DNA of 64,000 nucleotides, from the NCBI GenBank assembly GCA_029979265.1, contig JAPOHW010000008.1, positions 1-64,000 of the forward strand, given 5' to 3'. Each line of letters begins with the position of its first letter. Positions within the stretch are counted from its first letter, which is position 1. Positions 7,361-15,241 of this stretch are shown here, piece by piece. Source of the stretch: Actinomycetota bacterium (GTDB lineage Bacteria; Actinomycetota; Acidimicrobiia; Acidimicrobiales; Aldehydirespiratoraceae). Below the pieces are notes generated by a model. That model ran no database searches. It worked only from the letters and a program-made list of their open reading frames with translations, and had not been told where the DNA came from. The position numbers and the translations under genes were made by a program.

Positions 7361-8709
7361 GGAGCGACCGAGAAACCGACGCGGGCGCCGCCGGTTGGGT
7401 CGTTCTCGGCCCATACCGATCCACCGTGCACGTCTGCCACCTGCTTCACGATCGCGAGGCCAATGCCATTGCCAGGGCGGGAGCGGGCTTTCGGCGAACG
7501 GAAGAACCGATCGAACACGTGAGCGAGATCCTCGGGAGGGATCCCGAAACCATCGTCGATGACGGTGATCTGGTGCCGATCGACCTTGATCCGGACGGGG
7601 CCATCGGGCGGTCCGTACTTCACGGCGTTGTCGAGCAGGTTCTGCACCGCCCGGCGGATCATTCCCGGGTAGACGACGGCCGCGCTGTCATCGCCGTCGA
7701 CGGTGATCGGAATACCAGCCGCGATTTCGGTTCGTTCCGCGACCTCCGTCGCGATCGTTGCGAGCCGCCGGAAGTCGGCTTCCTCGTCTGGCGTACCGGC
7801 GTCGGTAGCGAGGTCGATCAGATCGCTGACGAGGGCCGTGAGCCGTTCGACGTCCACAACCGCCCCCTCGATGATGGCTCGGTGTTCGTCGGGGAGATCG
7901 TTGAGAGAGACGAGGAAGTCGGCCCGCATCCGCAGCGACGTCAACGGGGTGCGCAGTTCATGGCTGGCGTCGGCGACAAGACGCTGCTGTTGCTCGCGTC
8001 CGATCTCAAGCGCAGCTGCCATTCGATTGAAAGTGTCAGCGAGTTGTCCGACCTCGTCGTTGCGGGTGACCTCAATCCGAGCTGACGGGGCGCCCGGTTC
8101 GGTGAGCCCTTCCGCTGCATCGGTCAAATCTCGTATCGGGGCGGCCAGCCGGCGACCCACGATCCAGCTGCTGCCCCCGACAAGAGCCACCCCTCCCGCA
8201 CCAAGGCCTGTGAGCCACAGTGCAAGGGCGGCTATCGCCTCCTCCTCGGTGGTGACGTCGGTGTAGAGCTGGACACCGTACGCACCGGCGTCGCTCAGCG
8301 GCCCCGTGAGCTCGTCGGGGAATCGCACGGTGTACACCCGGTAGGTCCGATCGTCGACGGACTCGGTTGTGAGGACTGGCTCGCCCGCTCGCAACTCGTC
8401 GGTGATCGCCACCGGCAACCCGATCACCTCGCCGGCGAGGTGATCGCCGGCCGCGTCGAAGATCTGTCCGCCGCTGCCCTCAATCCCAAACACGTCGGGT
8501 GGGATTACCGGGCTGCGCCCGAACTCGGCCAAGACTCCGGCATCAATGGTGGTCAAGTTGTCGAGGATGGACGACCGAGCGCGAAGGCTGTCATCGGTTG
8601 CCTCGCGAATCTCCCGCGCTGCCAGCCACCAGGCCGACGTCGCGATACCTGCGACGATCAGCAGACCGAAAATCCCGAAGACGAACGCAAGGCGGACGCT
8701 GAGCTTCAC
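7351..8709 (-). CDS. Sensor histidine kinase
   Basis: This 452-residue kinase has two membrane helices (about 8-30 and 158-185) enclosing an extracytoplasmic sensor of about 125 residues. A HAMP segment (about 186-240) and a HisKA motif D-A-S-H-E-L-R-T-P-L with phospho-acceptor His250 follow. The ATPase domain has N-L-L-D-N-A-V-K-Y (N box), D-D-G-F-G-I-P (G1) and G-x-G-I-G-L-A-I-V (G2). The family is the PhoR/MprB-like group. Its ATG overlaps the regulator stop (8706-8709), so the pair is co-translated. The linked exporter operon suggests it senses envelope stress or a toxic compound; the ligand is unknown. Confidence 0.93.
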   Translation of the reverse strand: MKLSVRLAFVFGIFGLLIVAGIATSAWWLAAREIREATDDSLRARSSILDNLTTIDAGVLAEFGRSPVIPPDVFGIEGSGGQIFDAAGDHLAGEVIGLPVAITDELRAGEPVLTTESVDDRTYRVYTVRFPDELTGPLSDAGAYGVQLYTDVTTEEEAIAALALWLTGLGAGGVALVGGSSWIVGRRLAAPIRDLTDAAEGLTEPGAPSARIEVTRNDEVGQLADTFNRMAAALEIGREQQQRLVADASHELRTPLTSLRMRADFLVSLNDLPDEHRAIIEGAVVDVERLTALVSDLIDLATDAGTPDEEADFRRLATIATEVAERTEIAAGIPITVDGDDSAAVVYPGMIRRAVQNLLDNAVKYGPPDGPVRIKVDRHQITVIDDGFGIPPEDLAHVFDRFFRSPKARSRPGNGIGLAIVKQVADVHGGSVWAENDPTGGARVGFSVAPGS

Positions 8710-9425
8710 GCTGTTCGGGCGGTGTAGCCGATACCGCGCACGGTGTGAATCAGTCGGTCACCACCGTCGGCTTCGAGCTTGCGACGCAGCTGAGAGATGA
8801 ACACCTCGAGCGAGTTCGAGGCGTTCTCTTGGTCGTAGCCCCAGACCCGTTGGTAGAGCTGATCGCGCGACAACACCGTCGGAGCGTTAGCAACGAGAAG
8901 ATGGAGTAGCTCAAACTCGAACTTCGTCAGATCGATCGGCGCGCCGGATCGGGTGACCCGTCGGGTCCCGACATCGATCACGAGGTCGCCGAGTTCGACG
9001 CCGGGTGGGATCCGCTCGACCCCGATGCCGTGCCGGCGGGCCAAGGCTCGAACCCGGGCGAGGAGTTCATCAAGGGCGAAGGGCTTGACGAGGTAGTCGT
9101 CGGCACCAGCGTCGAGTCCGCCGACGCGGTCGCCGACAGTGTGGCGAGCAGTCAACATGAGGATCGAGCCGGTATGGCCACCGCTGCGTAGCCGTTTGCA
9201 GAGTTCAAGCCCGTCGAGGTCTGGCAGCCCAATGTCGACCACTGCGACGGCCGCTGTACGAGTGGACGCTGCTGCGAGTGCTGAACGCGCAGTGGCGTGG
9301 GTCGCGACGTCGTAGCCCTCGTGGCCGAGCACGGCCGCAAGCATCTCGCGAACGGATTGGTCGTCCTCAACGACAGTTACGGTCATCGGCGATCCGGACA
9401 TTGGTACCTCAGGATCATCTCTCAC
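8706..9425 (-). CDS. OmpR/PhoB-family response regulator
   Basis: A receiver domain (about 14-125) with acidic pocket E20-D21-D22, phospho-acceptor Asp64 in V-V-D-I-G-L-P-D, and Lys114 in L-V-K-P-F is joined to a C-terminal winged-helix DNA-binding domain (about 140-238; R-D-Q-L-Y-Q-R-V-W-G-Y and a final G-I-G-Y). The core begins M-T-V-T-V-V-E-D-D, so the ATG at 9386 may be the true start; ATGs at 9401 and 9425 are alternatives. Three tandem 11-bp repeats just upstream suggest autoregulation. It is coupled to the kinase gene and probably controls the neighbouring exporter operon. Confidence 0.92.
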   Translation of the reverse strand: MRDDPEVPMSGSPMTVTVVEDDQSVREMLAAVLGHEGYDVATHATARSALAAASTRTAAVAVVDIGLPDLDGLELCKRLRSGGHTGSILMLTARHTVGDRVGGLDAGADDYLVKPFALDELLARVRALARRHGIGVERIPPGVELGDLVIDVGTRRVTRSGAPIDLTKFEFELLHLLVANAPTVLSRDQLYQRVWGYDQENASNSLEVFISQLRRKLEADGGDRLIHTVRGIGYTARTA

Positions 9426-9437
9426 TTTGAGACCAAC

Positions 9438-9470
9438 CTGAGTGCAGGCTGAAGTCTTTCTGAAGTCCCC
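9438..9470 (+). promoter_or_regulatory. Three tandem 11-bp repeats upstream of the response-regulator gene
   Basis: CTGAGTGCAGG, CTGAAGTCTTT and CTGAAGTCCCC follow each other without gaps at an 11-bp period. The second and third share eight identical leading bases. The spacing matches OmpR-type direct-repeat operators, and the position just before the regulator gene suggests autoregulation. Confidence 0.65.
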
Positions 9471-9673
9471 GACTTCCGTTGGTACCGGAACGGTCTTGAC
9501 GGACTCGATGATCGGTTCCCCAACCCACTCGTTGTGGAGATCACGACGTTCACCAGGTCAGAGGCCGTTCTCCGGCGCTCTGAGCGAAGCGACCCAATCG
9601 CGTTCCTTTCACTCGCGCTGCGGCGTCGTTGCTGCGGGGTGATCAGGTATTGCTGTGGACGATTCCGCCGGCC

Positions 9674-11152
9674 CTACGGGATGTTGCTGACTCGCATGGG
9701 ATCGTCGAGAGCGTTGATCACCGGTTCGAGATCGGGTGGGCCGGGTGCGGTGTAGCGCACATTCGGAAACGGCTCAGGACCGGGGCCGCCGGGGTTGTAG
9801 AGCGGAAGGTAGTCACCCTGCGCCGGGACCTCGACGAATGTGATGGATCGGGCGGCCGCTTCGTCACCCGCGAGGATGATGTCGATCTGGTTGTCGGCAT
9901 CTTCCACGTAGCAGTCGTTGTACGTCACCCGTTCGCTCTCAGGTTGGCCGAGTTCGGCTAAGCCGAGGACGCGAAGCGTGCCGCCGGCGACCTCGTAATC
10001 GACGTTGACGTCGGTGAGCAGGATTGTTGAGCCGTCCTCGGCGGTGGCGTGGACGCGGAAGTGGTTCTCATAGGCGTCTGGCGTTAGTGACGTGATTCCG
10101 GTCGGGGTGTAGCCGCCGGAGGTGAGGAGTCGGATCCGGAAGTCGCCACCGCCGTAGAGCGCGAACTCGTCGTTGGGAAGCAGGGCCCGATCGAGCGGGC
10201 CTGCTCCGCCTTCCCCAACAGCCTCGTCGCCGACGTGGTTCAGTTTGGCGCCAACCAGCGCAGGTCCGGTCTCGTATGGACTTCCACCGCCCGTCCACGT
10301 CAGACCGACGCCACTCTGCTCGCCGTCGGGGCCGAGGAAGCGCAATGGCGTGCCGTCGTCGATGATCTCAAGGCTCACCGGGTAGACCGCGTCGTTGCCC
10401 TCGAGTCGGTTCCCGAAGTCGCCGAACAACACGACGGTGTTCCGCTCATTGAGTTCGTAGTTCGGAAGCATGCCTGCCGCATTCGGAACCACCTGCTCGC
10501 CGGTGTTGAGGGTGAACAGGAAGTCTTCCGGGTGAACGGTCGAGGTCAGGACCGGCCAAGTGAACACCACCGGCAGACCATCGTCGTAGTCGGGTTCGTC
10601 GTCGGCCACGCCTCGATAGAACATCTCGACGCCCGCTGCGGTTGCTCCGCTCACGATCGGGTCGTCGGCGCATTCGGGCTGGTAGAACGAGCCTCCACCA
10701 CTCCGGATCGTTTCCAGTTCCTCGTCGGGCCAGCCGATCACCCCGTCGAAGCCCATTCCAGCCGACAGGACCCGGAGCTCATCATCCCAGATGTCCGCTG
10801 CGAGAATGCGGTCGTCGTAGAGGGCAGGCGCAACATCATCATCTGACCGCGGCGGGGATGGGTCAGATGATTCTGGGTCTGTCTCGAGCACGGTGTCTTC
10901 AGTCCCACCAGCACCTTCCGCCCCTGTCTCGGCTTCTACCCCTGTCTCGGCTTCCGCCCCTGTCTCGGCTTCCGAGGCTGGAGCGGGCTCTGTTGACGTG
11001 GTCGACGCGGTTTGGGACGAGTCGTTGGAGCACGCTGCTAGCGACAGCAAGGTCGCGAGCAGGACGACCAACGCTCGAGCGCGGCGTCGAGGCTCCCTCG
11101 TCGGAGGGCTGGTCGTTGCCACTCGGCGCGCCCGGGCTGCGATCTCGGTCAT
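9674..11152 (-). CDS. Secreted lipoprotein of unknown function
   Basis: The start is taken at the ATG at 11152 because AAGGAA stands a few bases upstream and the residues that follow form a signal. The open frame extends further upstream, but those residues look like noise. The 492-residue product has a twin-Arg-rich N-terminus, a hydrophobic stretch and lipobox L-S-L-A-A-C near residue 40. An acidic low-complexity linker with three E-T-G-x-E-A/G repeats follows, then a globular domain of about 400 residues rich in beta-type segments. I recognise no catalytic motif or named family. An 11-bp repeat array at 11316-11348 upstream links it to the neighbouring two-component system. Confidence 0.75.
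   Translation of the reverse strand: MTEIAARARRVATTSPPTREPRRRARALVVLLATLLSLAACSNDSSQTASTTSTEPAPASEAETGAEAETGVEAETGAEGAGGTEDTVLETDPESSDPSPPRSDDDVAPALYDDRILAADIWDDELRVLSAGMGFDGVIGWPDEELETIRSGGGSFYQPECADDPIVSGATAAGVEMFYRGVADDEPDYDDGLPVVFTWPVLTSTVHPEDFLFTLNTGEQVVPNAAGMLPNYELNERNTVVLFGDFGNRLEGNDAVYPVSLEIIDDGTPLRFLGPDGEQSGVGLTWTGGGSPYETGPALVGAKLNHVGDEAVGEGGAGPLDRALLPNDEFALYGGGDFRIRLLTSGGYTPTGITSLTPDAYENHFRVHATAEDGSTILLTDVNVDYEVAGGTLRVLGLAELGQPESERVTYNDCYVEDADNQIDIILAGDEAAARSITFVEVPAQGDYLPLYNPGGPGPEPFPNVRYTAPGPPDLEPVINALDDPMRVSNIP
10921..10974 (-). repeat. Three 18-bp tandem repeats in the lipoprotein linker
   Basis: Three consecutive 18-bp units beginning CCCCTGTCTCGGCTTC (plus-strand reading) encode the repeated hexapeptide E-T-G-A/V-E-A/G. 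An in-frame unit of this size can change copy number without a frameshift and vary the linker length. Confidence 0.8.
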
Positions 11153-11315
11153 CTTCGTTCCTTGCTGACAGGTCGGGGTCCGCGACTCTCGTGGTCGTGC
11201 AGATTCTCGAGCTGGGCAGTGAGCCCCTCGGGTTATCCCTGGCCAGACGAACCCGAAGATAGCCACCACATAGGTTGACATGGGCGGAAGTATCCCGGTG
11301 AACCGTTGTCCAAAG

Positions 11316-11348
11316 CTGAGCGGAACCTGAGGTTCTCGTGAGGACCCA
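11316..11348 (+). promoter_or_regulatory. Three 11-bp repeats upstream of the lipoprotein gene
   Basis: CTGAG at 11316, CTGAG at 11327 and GTGAG at 11338 are spaced by exactly 11 bp and oriented like the arrays at 7317 and 9438. They lie 164-196 bp upstream of the predicted lipoprotein start, on the side from which it would be transcribed. A small palindrome (GAACC-TGA-GGTTC, 11323-11335) overlaps the array. Confidence 0.5.
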
Positions 11349-11702
11349 CCGGGACATTGCAGCACCTGCCAGCACGGTGGAACGGCTGGCGTTCACATCA
11401 CTTCTGATGGATCTGCGTTCCACGCAAATCGTCGATGCCCGCCTCTCCAGATGGGGCAGCGTTCCGCGGACCGACGCGGGGGAACGTCAGCGGTGATCGA
11501 GAGCGTCAGTCGAAGCTCGAACAAGCTCGCCGGCCGGCAGCCCTGCGCTTCGTGCATGCCCTAGGCACACGGACCCGAGTAGCGTCACCGGCACCGCCTT
11601 CGACTAGGCGACTGCTCCGCCAGCGTGTGAACAAACCAGCGAAACCGTGTGAACACACCCATCGGGAAAGCGCTGACTTCCACACCACAACAGGCCAGGC
11701 GA

Positions 11703-11718
11703 AATTCTACTAATCCCC
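11703..11718 (-). repeat. Right copy of 16-bp inverted repeat
   Basis: AATTCTACTAATCCCC is the exact reverse complement of 1260-1275. On both strands the word is read as a Phe-Tyr-stop ending of an open frame, but only the left copy belongs to a credible gene. Confidence 0.5.
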
Positions 11719-11833
11719 TACTCAAAAAACCCCAGGTCAGAGCAGGTATCTCGAGTGTCCTTGTTGGCGCTGGGGTTGCTTCGACAGCCAAAGCATAGGC
11801 GACATGGCGAGGCTGTAGGACGGGCCCGACCGG

Positions 11834-12403
11834 TCAGCGTCCGAACACCTCGAGCACCCGTGCCAGCACTGCCCGCTGCCGCGAGGTCGGCCAGGAGTCC
11901 GGGTCGACGCTCGCTGCATCACCGATGGCGTCGACGGTGGCGACGACGACCTCGGCATCGAGTCGCACGTCCTCGGGGGCACACCGGCGCCGCGAGGCGA
12001 GGGCGGCGGCCGCAGCCTCCAGCCATGCGTCGGTCGACTCCCGGAACTGGGACCGAAGCACCTCGTTGCGCGACGCCCGGTCGCTGAACACCCGCCAGAC
12101 GCTCCAGTCACGCCGGGACTCTGCGTCGTGGGGCATGGCGGCGAGCAAGGCGTCGACGATGGAGTCGTCGCGCCGGAGTGCAGCTTCGAATCGAGCCTGC
12201 ATAGAGCTGTCGACCAGCAGCAGTGCCTCGAGGACCACCTCGTCCTTGTCGCTGAAATAATGGGTGACGGCACCGGTGGTGACGTGGGCCCGAGCAGCGA
12301 TCCCCTTCATGGTGACGGCCTCGATCCCGTCCTCGGCGATGACGGCGGCAGCGGCCGCAGCGATCGCGGCACGTCGCTCGGCGCGGTCGACGACCTTTGG
12401 CAT
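11834..12403 (-). CDS. TetR-family transcriptional regulator
   Basis: The start is the ATG at 12403, preceded by GGGAGGG. The 189-residue product opens with a TetR DNA-binding domain: helix R-R-A-A-I-A-A-A-A-A-A-V-I-A-E-D-G, then M-K-G-I-A-A-R-A-H-V-T-T-G-A-V-T-H-Y-F as helix-turn-helix (about 28-48) and S-D-K-D-E-V-V. The C-terminal ligand-binding part is unremarkable, with W-S-V-W-R-V-F and R-R-D-W segments. It is divergent from the FAD oxidase gene, 69 bp away, and most likely represses itself and that gene. The ligand is unknown. Confidence 0.9.
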   Translation of the reverse strand: MPKVVDRAERRAAIAAAAAAVIAEDGIEAVTMKGIAARAHVTTGAVTHYFSDKDEVVLEALLLVDSSMQARFEAALRRDDSIVDALLAAMPHDAESRRDWSVWRVFSDRASRNEVLRSQFRESTDAWLEAAAAALASRRRCAPEDVRLDAEVVVATVDAIGDAASVDPDSWPTSRQRAVLARVLEVFGR

Positions 12404-12472
12404 ATCACCCTCCCTTGACAGAACAGCGGTTACGTAATAGCGATTATGCCACATCGACGAAGGGGACGCGAC
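12404..12472. promoter_or_regulatory. Divergent promoter/operator region, TetR and FAD oxidase
   Basis: The 69-bp gap holds TTGACA (12415-12420, rightward -35-like) and a palindromic core TTACGTAA (12430-12437), followed by TAAT-AGCG-ATTA (12435-12446). The symmetric AT-rich core in GC-rich DNA is a good TetR operator candidate. An upstream ATG of the oxidase frame at 12446 lies inside this region, which is one reason to prefer the GTG at 12473. Confidence 0.45.
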
Positions 12473-14053
12473 GTGACACGAGCCGAACGACCCGACCACG
12501 ACGTCGTCATCGTGGGCGGCGGCATCGCCGGCCTGACCGCCGCCTACCTGCTCCGCGACCAATCGGTCCTCCTCCTCGAACGAACCGATCGCCTCGGAGG
12601 AAAAGTCGAGACCCTCACGATCGGCAACTCCACCATCAACGTCGGCACCCAGTTCTTCAACGAGGAAGACACCACCTTCGTGCGCCTCATCGACGAACTC
12701 GGCATCGAACGCACCCCCCATGCCGGCGGCTCCTCGCCCTACGCGCTGCACATGGGCGGAGAACTCCTCGACGAGTTCGGATACCTGCTTCGGCCCCGCA
12801 ACCTCTTCCACGGGATCCGAATGTTCTCCGCCATGTACCGGGCCTCCCAGAGCTTTGCACTCCCCGCCGACGACCCCCGATGGCGTGCCCTCATGACCAT
12901 GACACTCGCCGATCTGCAACGCGGTTACCCACCCGCAGTGCTCGGCCCCGTCAACACCTACATGCGCGGCGCATGCGTCGCCAAGCCTGAACGCACCGCC
13001 GGCGGGATCGGGGCACTCCTGACATTCGACGTGGTCGCCGACCTCTCCTTCGTCGAGGGCGGCACCCAGCGCATCACCGACGAACTCGCCGACCGCATCG
13101 GCGACCGTGCCACCACCGGAGCCGACGTGCGCGAGGTGAGAGACCACGGCGACAGGGTCTCAGTCACCTACCGCACCGACGACACCGAGCACACCGTCAC
13201 CGCCAGGGCCGTCGTGATGGCCACCCCGCCTTCGGTCGTGACCGCAACCGTTCCCGAACTCCCACCGGCCACCCGGCAGGCCCTCACCTCACTGCGATGG
13301 GGACCCATCATCGTCGTCAGCGTTTTCCTCGATCCTGGATTCACCTGGCCCCGTTGGGTGGGGGTCCTCAGCGAGGACGCCATCTTCCCGGGCCTGATCG
13401 ACGCCACCTTCGACCAGCCCCTCGGTCCCGACGACCCGGTCGTCTACAACTGCTTCGTCTCGGTCCCTCCCGACGAGACCGACCTCATCGCCGAACTGGG
13501 AGCCCAGACCGATGAGCAGATCGTCGACCGGGTGCTGGCCGACCTGCGGCGGATACTCGCCGATCACGACGTCGACGCCCACGTCCGCCACACGGTGGTC
13601 ACCCGCTACATGGACGGCGAGTTGGAACTCTCCCCCGAGTACTACCTGGACGTCCTCCCCCACCTCGAAGCGCCGGTGGGCAACATCCATCTCTGCGGCG
13701 ACTACACCCACCGCGTCTCGTTCCTGGCCGGCGCCGCCCTCAGCGGGTTTCGGGCAGCCCGCGCTCTCGGCAGCACCCGCGTCCCACCCGAGTCGGACGA
13801 GATCGTCTTCCCCCAAGTGCCTCGTTGGGGCCGCATCGGCCTCGCTGCGCTGGCCGTCTCCCTGGTTGCCGTCAGCGTCGGAGCCGGCCTCGGCGGCGCC
13901 TTCGGAGTCACAATCGCCATCGTGGCCGCCCTGATCCTCACCCTCACCGCGGTCTGGCCATCCTTGCTGCCTCCCCACCCGACCGTCTACCGAGCCCTGC
14001 TCGGCGCCGGCACCACGCTCGCCGGCTTGGCCGCGATCGGCGCGACGATCTGA
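12473..14053 (+). CDS. FAD-dependent amine-oxidase-like protein with C-terminal membrane helices
   Basis: The N-terminus carries the FAD Rossmann motif V-I-V-G-G-G-I-A-G-L-T-A-A followed by the ribose-binding acid in L-L-L-E-R and an R-L-G-G-K segment, as in flavin amine oxidases and protoporphyrinogen-oxidase-like proteins. A second FAD motif near the end of the enzyme domain reads I-H-L-C-G-D-Y-T. The last 75 or so residues add two hydrophobic segments, so the enzyme is probably membrane-tethered. GTG at 12473 follows AGGGG; ATG at 12446 is the alternative start. It is divergent from the TetR gene that probably controls it. The substrate is unknown. Confidence 0.85.
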   Translation: MTRAERPDHDVVIVGGGIAGLTAAYLLRDQSVLLLERTDRLGGKVETLTIGNSTINVGTQFFNEEDTTFVRLIDELGIERTPHAGGSSPYALHMGGELLDEFGYLLRPRNLFHGIRMFSAMYRASQSFALPADDPRWRALMTMTLADLQRGYPPAVLGPVNTYMRGACVAKPERTAGGIGALLTFDVVADLSFVEGGTQRITDELADRIGDRATTGADVREVRDHGDRVSVTYRTDDTEHTVTARAVVMATPPSVVTATVPELPPATRQALTSLRWGPIIVVSVFLDPGFTWPRWVGVLSEDAIFPGLIDATFDQPLGPDDPVVYNCFVSVPPDETDLIAELGAQTDEQIVDRVLADLRRILADHDVDAHVRHTVVTRYMDGELELSPEYYLDVLPHLEAPVGNIHLCGDYTHRVSFLAGAALSGFRAARALGSTRVPPESDEIVFPQVPRWGRIGLAALAVSLVAVSVGAGLGGAFGVTIAIVAALILTLTAVWPSLLPPHPTVYRALLGAGTTLAGLAAIGATI

Positions 14054-14054
14054 C

Positions 14055-14168
14055 ATGGGGCACGACCACCCCAGCCCGGTCGTCATCATCGGTGGCGGGG
14101 TCGCCGGCCTCACCGCCGCCGGTCGACTGCACCGGGCCGGCATCGCCGCAATCGTCGTGGAGGACAGC
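14055..14168 (+). pseudogene. Truncated FAD/NAD(P)-binding oxidoreductase (N-terminus only)
   Basis: Immediately after the oxidase stop, an ATG opens a frame whose first 37 residues form a complete dinucleotide-binding start: V-V-I-I-G-G-G-V-A-G-L-T-A-A, helix, then A-I-V-V-E-D. The similarity stops there. The frame continues only to 14240, through a hairpin and into the 3' end of the zinc-ribbon gene on the other strand. A Rossmann start without the rest of the enzyme indicates a gene truncated by deletion. It resembles the preceding oxidase and may be a paralog remnant. Confidence 0.65.
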
Positions 14169-14186
14169 TGGCTCGAAGGGCCAGCT
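14166..14186. terminator. Short hairpin between converging frames
   Basis: AGCTGGC (14166-14172) pairs with GCCAGCT (14180-14186) around a 7-base loop, next to the stop of the zinc-ribbon gene. There is no T-run, so it is only a possible terminator. It marks the truncation point of the FAD frame. Confidence 0.35.
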
Positions 14187-14190
14187 TCGA

Positions 14191-14385
14191 TCAGCCGACT
14201 GCGCAGGTCATGTCAGCGCCACAGCACATGGGAGACTTGATCTTGCCGTGGTCGTTAGGGCACTGCGAGACCTGCACCGTGGAACCGTCGTCACGCGTGA
14301 GGACAGCGTTTTCCAACGGGGCATCGCACTGACCGCACGTTGCATTGACGGACATTCCACAACTCGGGCACGAATACGTAGGCAT
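14191..14385 (-). CDS. Small zinc-ribbon protein
   Basis: This 64-residue protein starts after a strong AGAGGAG site. It contains C-P-S-C-G near the N-terminus, then C-G-Q-C-D, a C-P-N-D-H-G segment and a final M-C-C-G-A-D-M-T-C. The spacing of Cys pairs suggests one or two zinc ribbons or knuckles. Lack of a signal peptide places it in the cytoplasm. I cannot name the family; such small zinc proteins often act as protein- or nucleic-acid-binding adaptors, but there is no direct evidence here. Confidence 0.75.
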   Translation of the reverse strand: MPTYSCPSCGMSVNATCGQCDAPLENAVLTRDDGSTVQVSQCPNDHGKIKSPMCCGADMTCAVG

Positions 14386-14458
14386 GACGCTCCTCTCTGG
14401 ACCAACGGACCGGCAGGCTAGCGCACGCTGGCTCGCGGAGGCGCACTAGCGTCACCGC

Positions 14459-15184
14459 ATGACAGCTCGACGGTTTCTGATCACCGGCGCGTCTCGTGGG
14501 ATCGGCCACGCAACCGCCGTTCGTATGGCGGCCAACGGCCACACGCCGGTGGGGCTGGCCCGCACGGCACCCGACGATTTCCCCGGGGACTTCTTCACCG
14601 TCGATCTCGCCGACCCGGAGGCCACCATTGATGCCCTCCACAACGTGCTGGCGAGCGGCCCGATCGACGGTGTGCTCAACAACGTCGGCATCGTCAACCC
14701 CCAAGCACTCGGTGACATCACCCTCGACCAGTGGGACGCCGTCCAAGACATCACCGTCCGCACGGCGATCCAAGCGGTACAGCGCGCGCTGCCGGGAATG
14801 AAAGACCGCGGCTGGGGGCGCATCGTCAACATCTCGAGTCTCGTATCACTCGGCGGGGTGGCTGGGCGCTCGGCGTACGGGGCGGCCAAAGCATCACTCG
14901 AGCACCTGACCCGCACATGGGCGTTCGAGCTCGCCCCATCCGGGATCACCGTCAACGATGTCGCCCCCGGACCGGTCAGCACCGAGCTGTTTCGTCAGAA
15001 CAATCCACCGGGGTCGGCAGGCGAAGCTCGCTATCTTGCGATGATCCCGATGGGCACACTCGGCACGGTGGACGACGTCTCGGCGGCGGTGTGCTTTCTG
15101 ATGTCTGACGATGCTGGCTGGATCACGGGCCAGACGCTCCGGGTCGATGGTGGAGCATCGATCGGCAGTTCGAGCCTTCTCTAG
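14459..15184 (+). CDS. Short-chain dehydrogenase/reductase (FabG-like)
   Basis: A 241-residue classical SDR: cofactor motif T-G-A-S-R-G-I-G (about 9-16), N-N-V-G (about 75-78), catalytic Ser in N-I-S-S-L-V-S, and Y-G-A-A-K (Tyr and Lys). The C-terminus ends with the usual G-Q-T-L-R-V-D-G-G segment. The Arg after the first Gly motif suggests NADP(H) preference. The gene stands alone; the substrate cannot be deduced. Confidence 0.9.
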   Translation: MTARRFLITGASRGIGHATAVRMAANGHTPVGLARTAPDDFPGDFFTVDLADPEATIDALHNVLASGPIDGVLNNVGIVNPQALGDITLDQWDAVQDITVRTAIQAVQRALPGMKDRGWGRIVNISSLVSLGGVAGRSAYGAAKASLEHLTRTWAFELAPSGITVNDVAPGPVSTELFRQNNPPGSAGEARYLAMIPMGTLGTVDDVSAAVCFLMSDDAGWITGQTLRVDGGASIGSSSLL

Positions 15185-15241
15185 ATCAACGTCAGTGCAC
15201 AGTGGAACTCGGCGCAGCGATGGGTGTTGCGCTTCTCGATC

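Larger units (their letters stand above)
11153..11833. other. Intergenic stretch, no convincing gene
   Basis: Between the lipoprotein start and the TetR stop I see no frame with a credible protein. Frames on both strands are Arg/Pro-rich and lack ribosome sites. The region holds the 11-bp repeat array (11316-11348), the right inverted repeat (11703-11718), and two GTGTGAAC words at about 11626 and 11648. It may contain the boundary of a mobile segment. Confidence 0.5.

Noticed and set aside
11506-11690. tRNA-Ser-like words on the minus strand (a GTCGCCTAGTCGAAGGCG D-arm-like segment)
   Set aside because: There is no matching T-arm with TTCGA, no pairing acceptor ends and no credible anticodon stem, so it is not called as a tRNA or relic.
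11435-11713. Plus-strand frame of 92 codons ending at the right inverted repeat
   Set aside because: The composition is Arg/Pro/Thr-rich and unlike neighbouring genes, there is no clear ribosome site and no recognisable domain.
12446-12472. Upstream ATG as start of the FAD oxidase
   Set aside because: It lies inside the palindromic operator-like core; the GTG at 12473 has an AGGGG site and gives a normal N-terminus.
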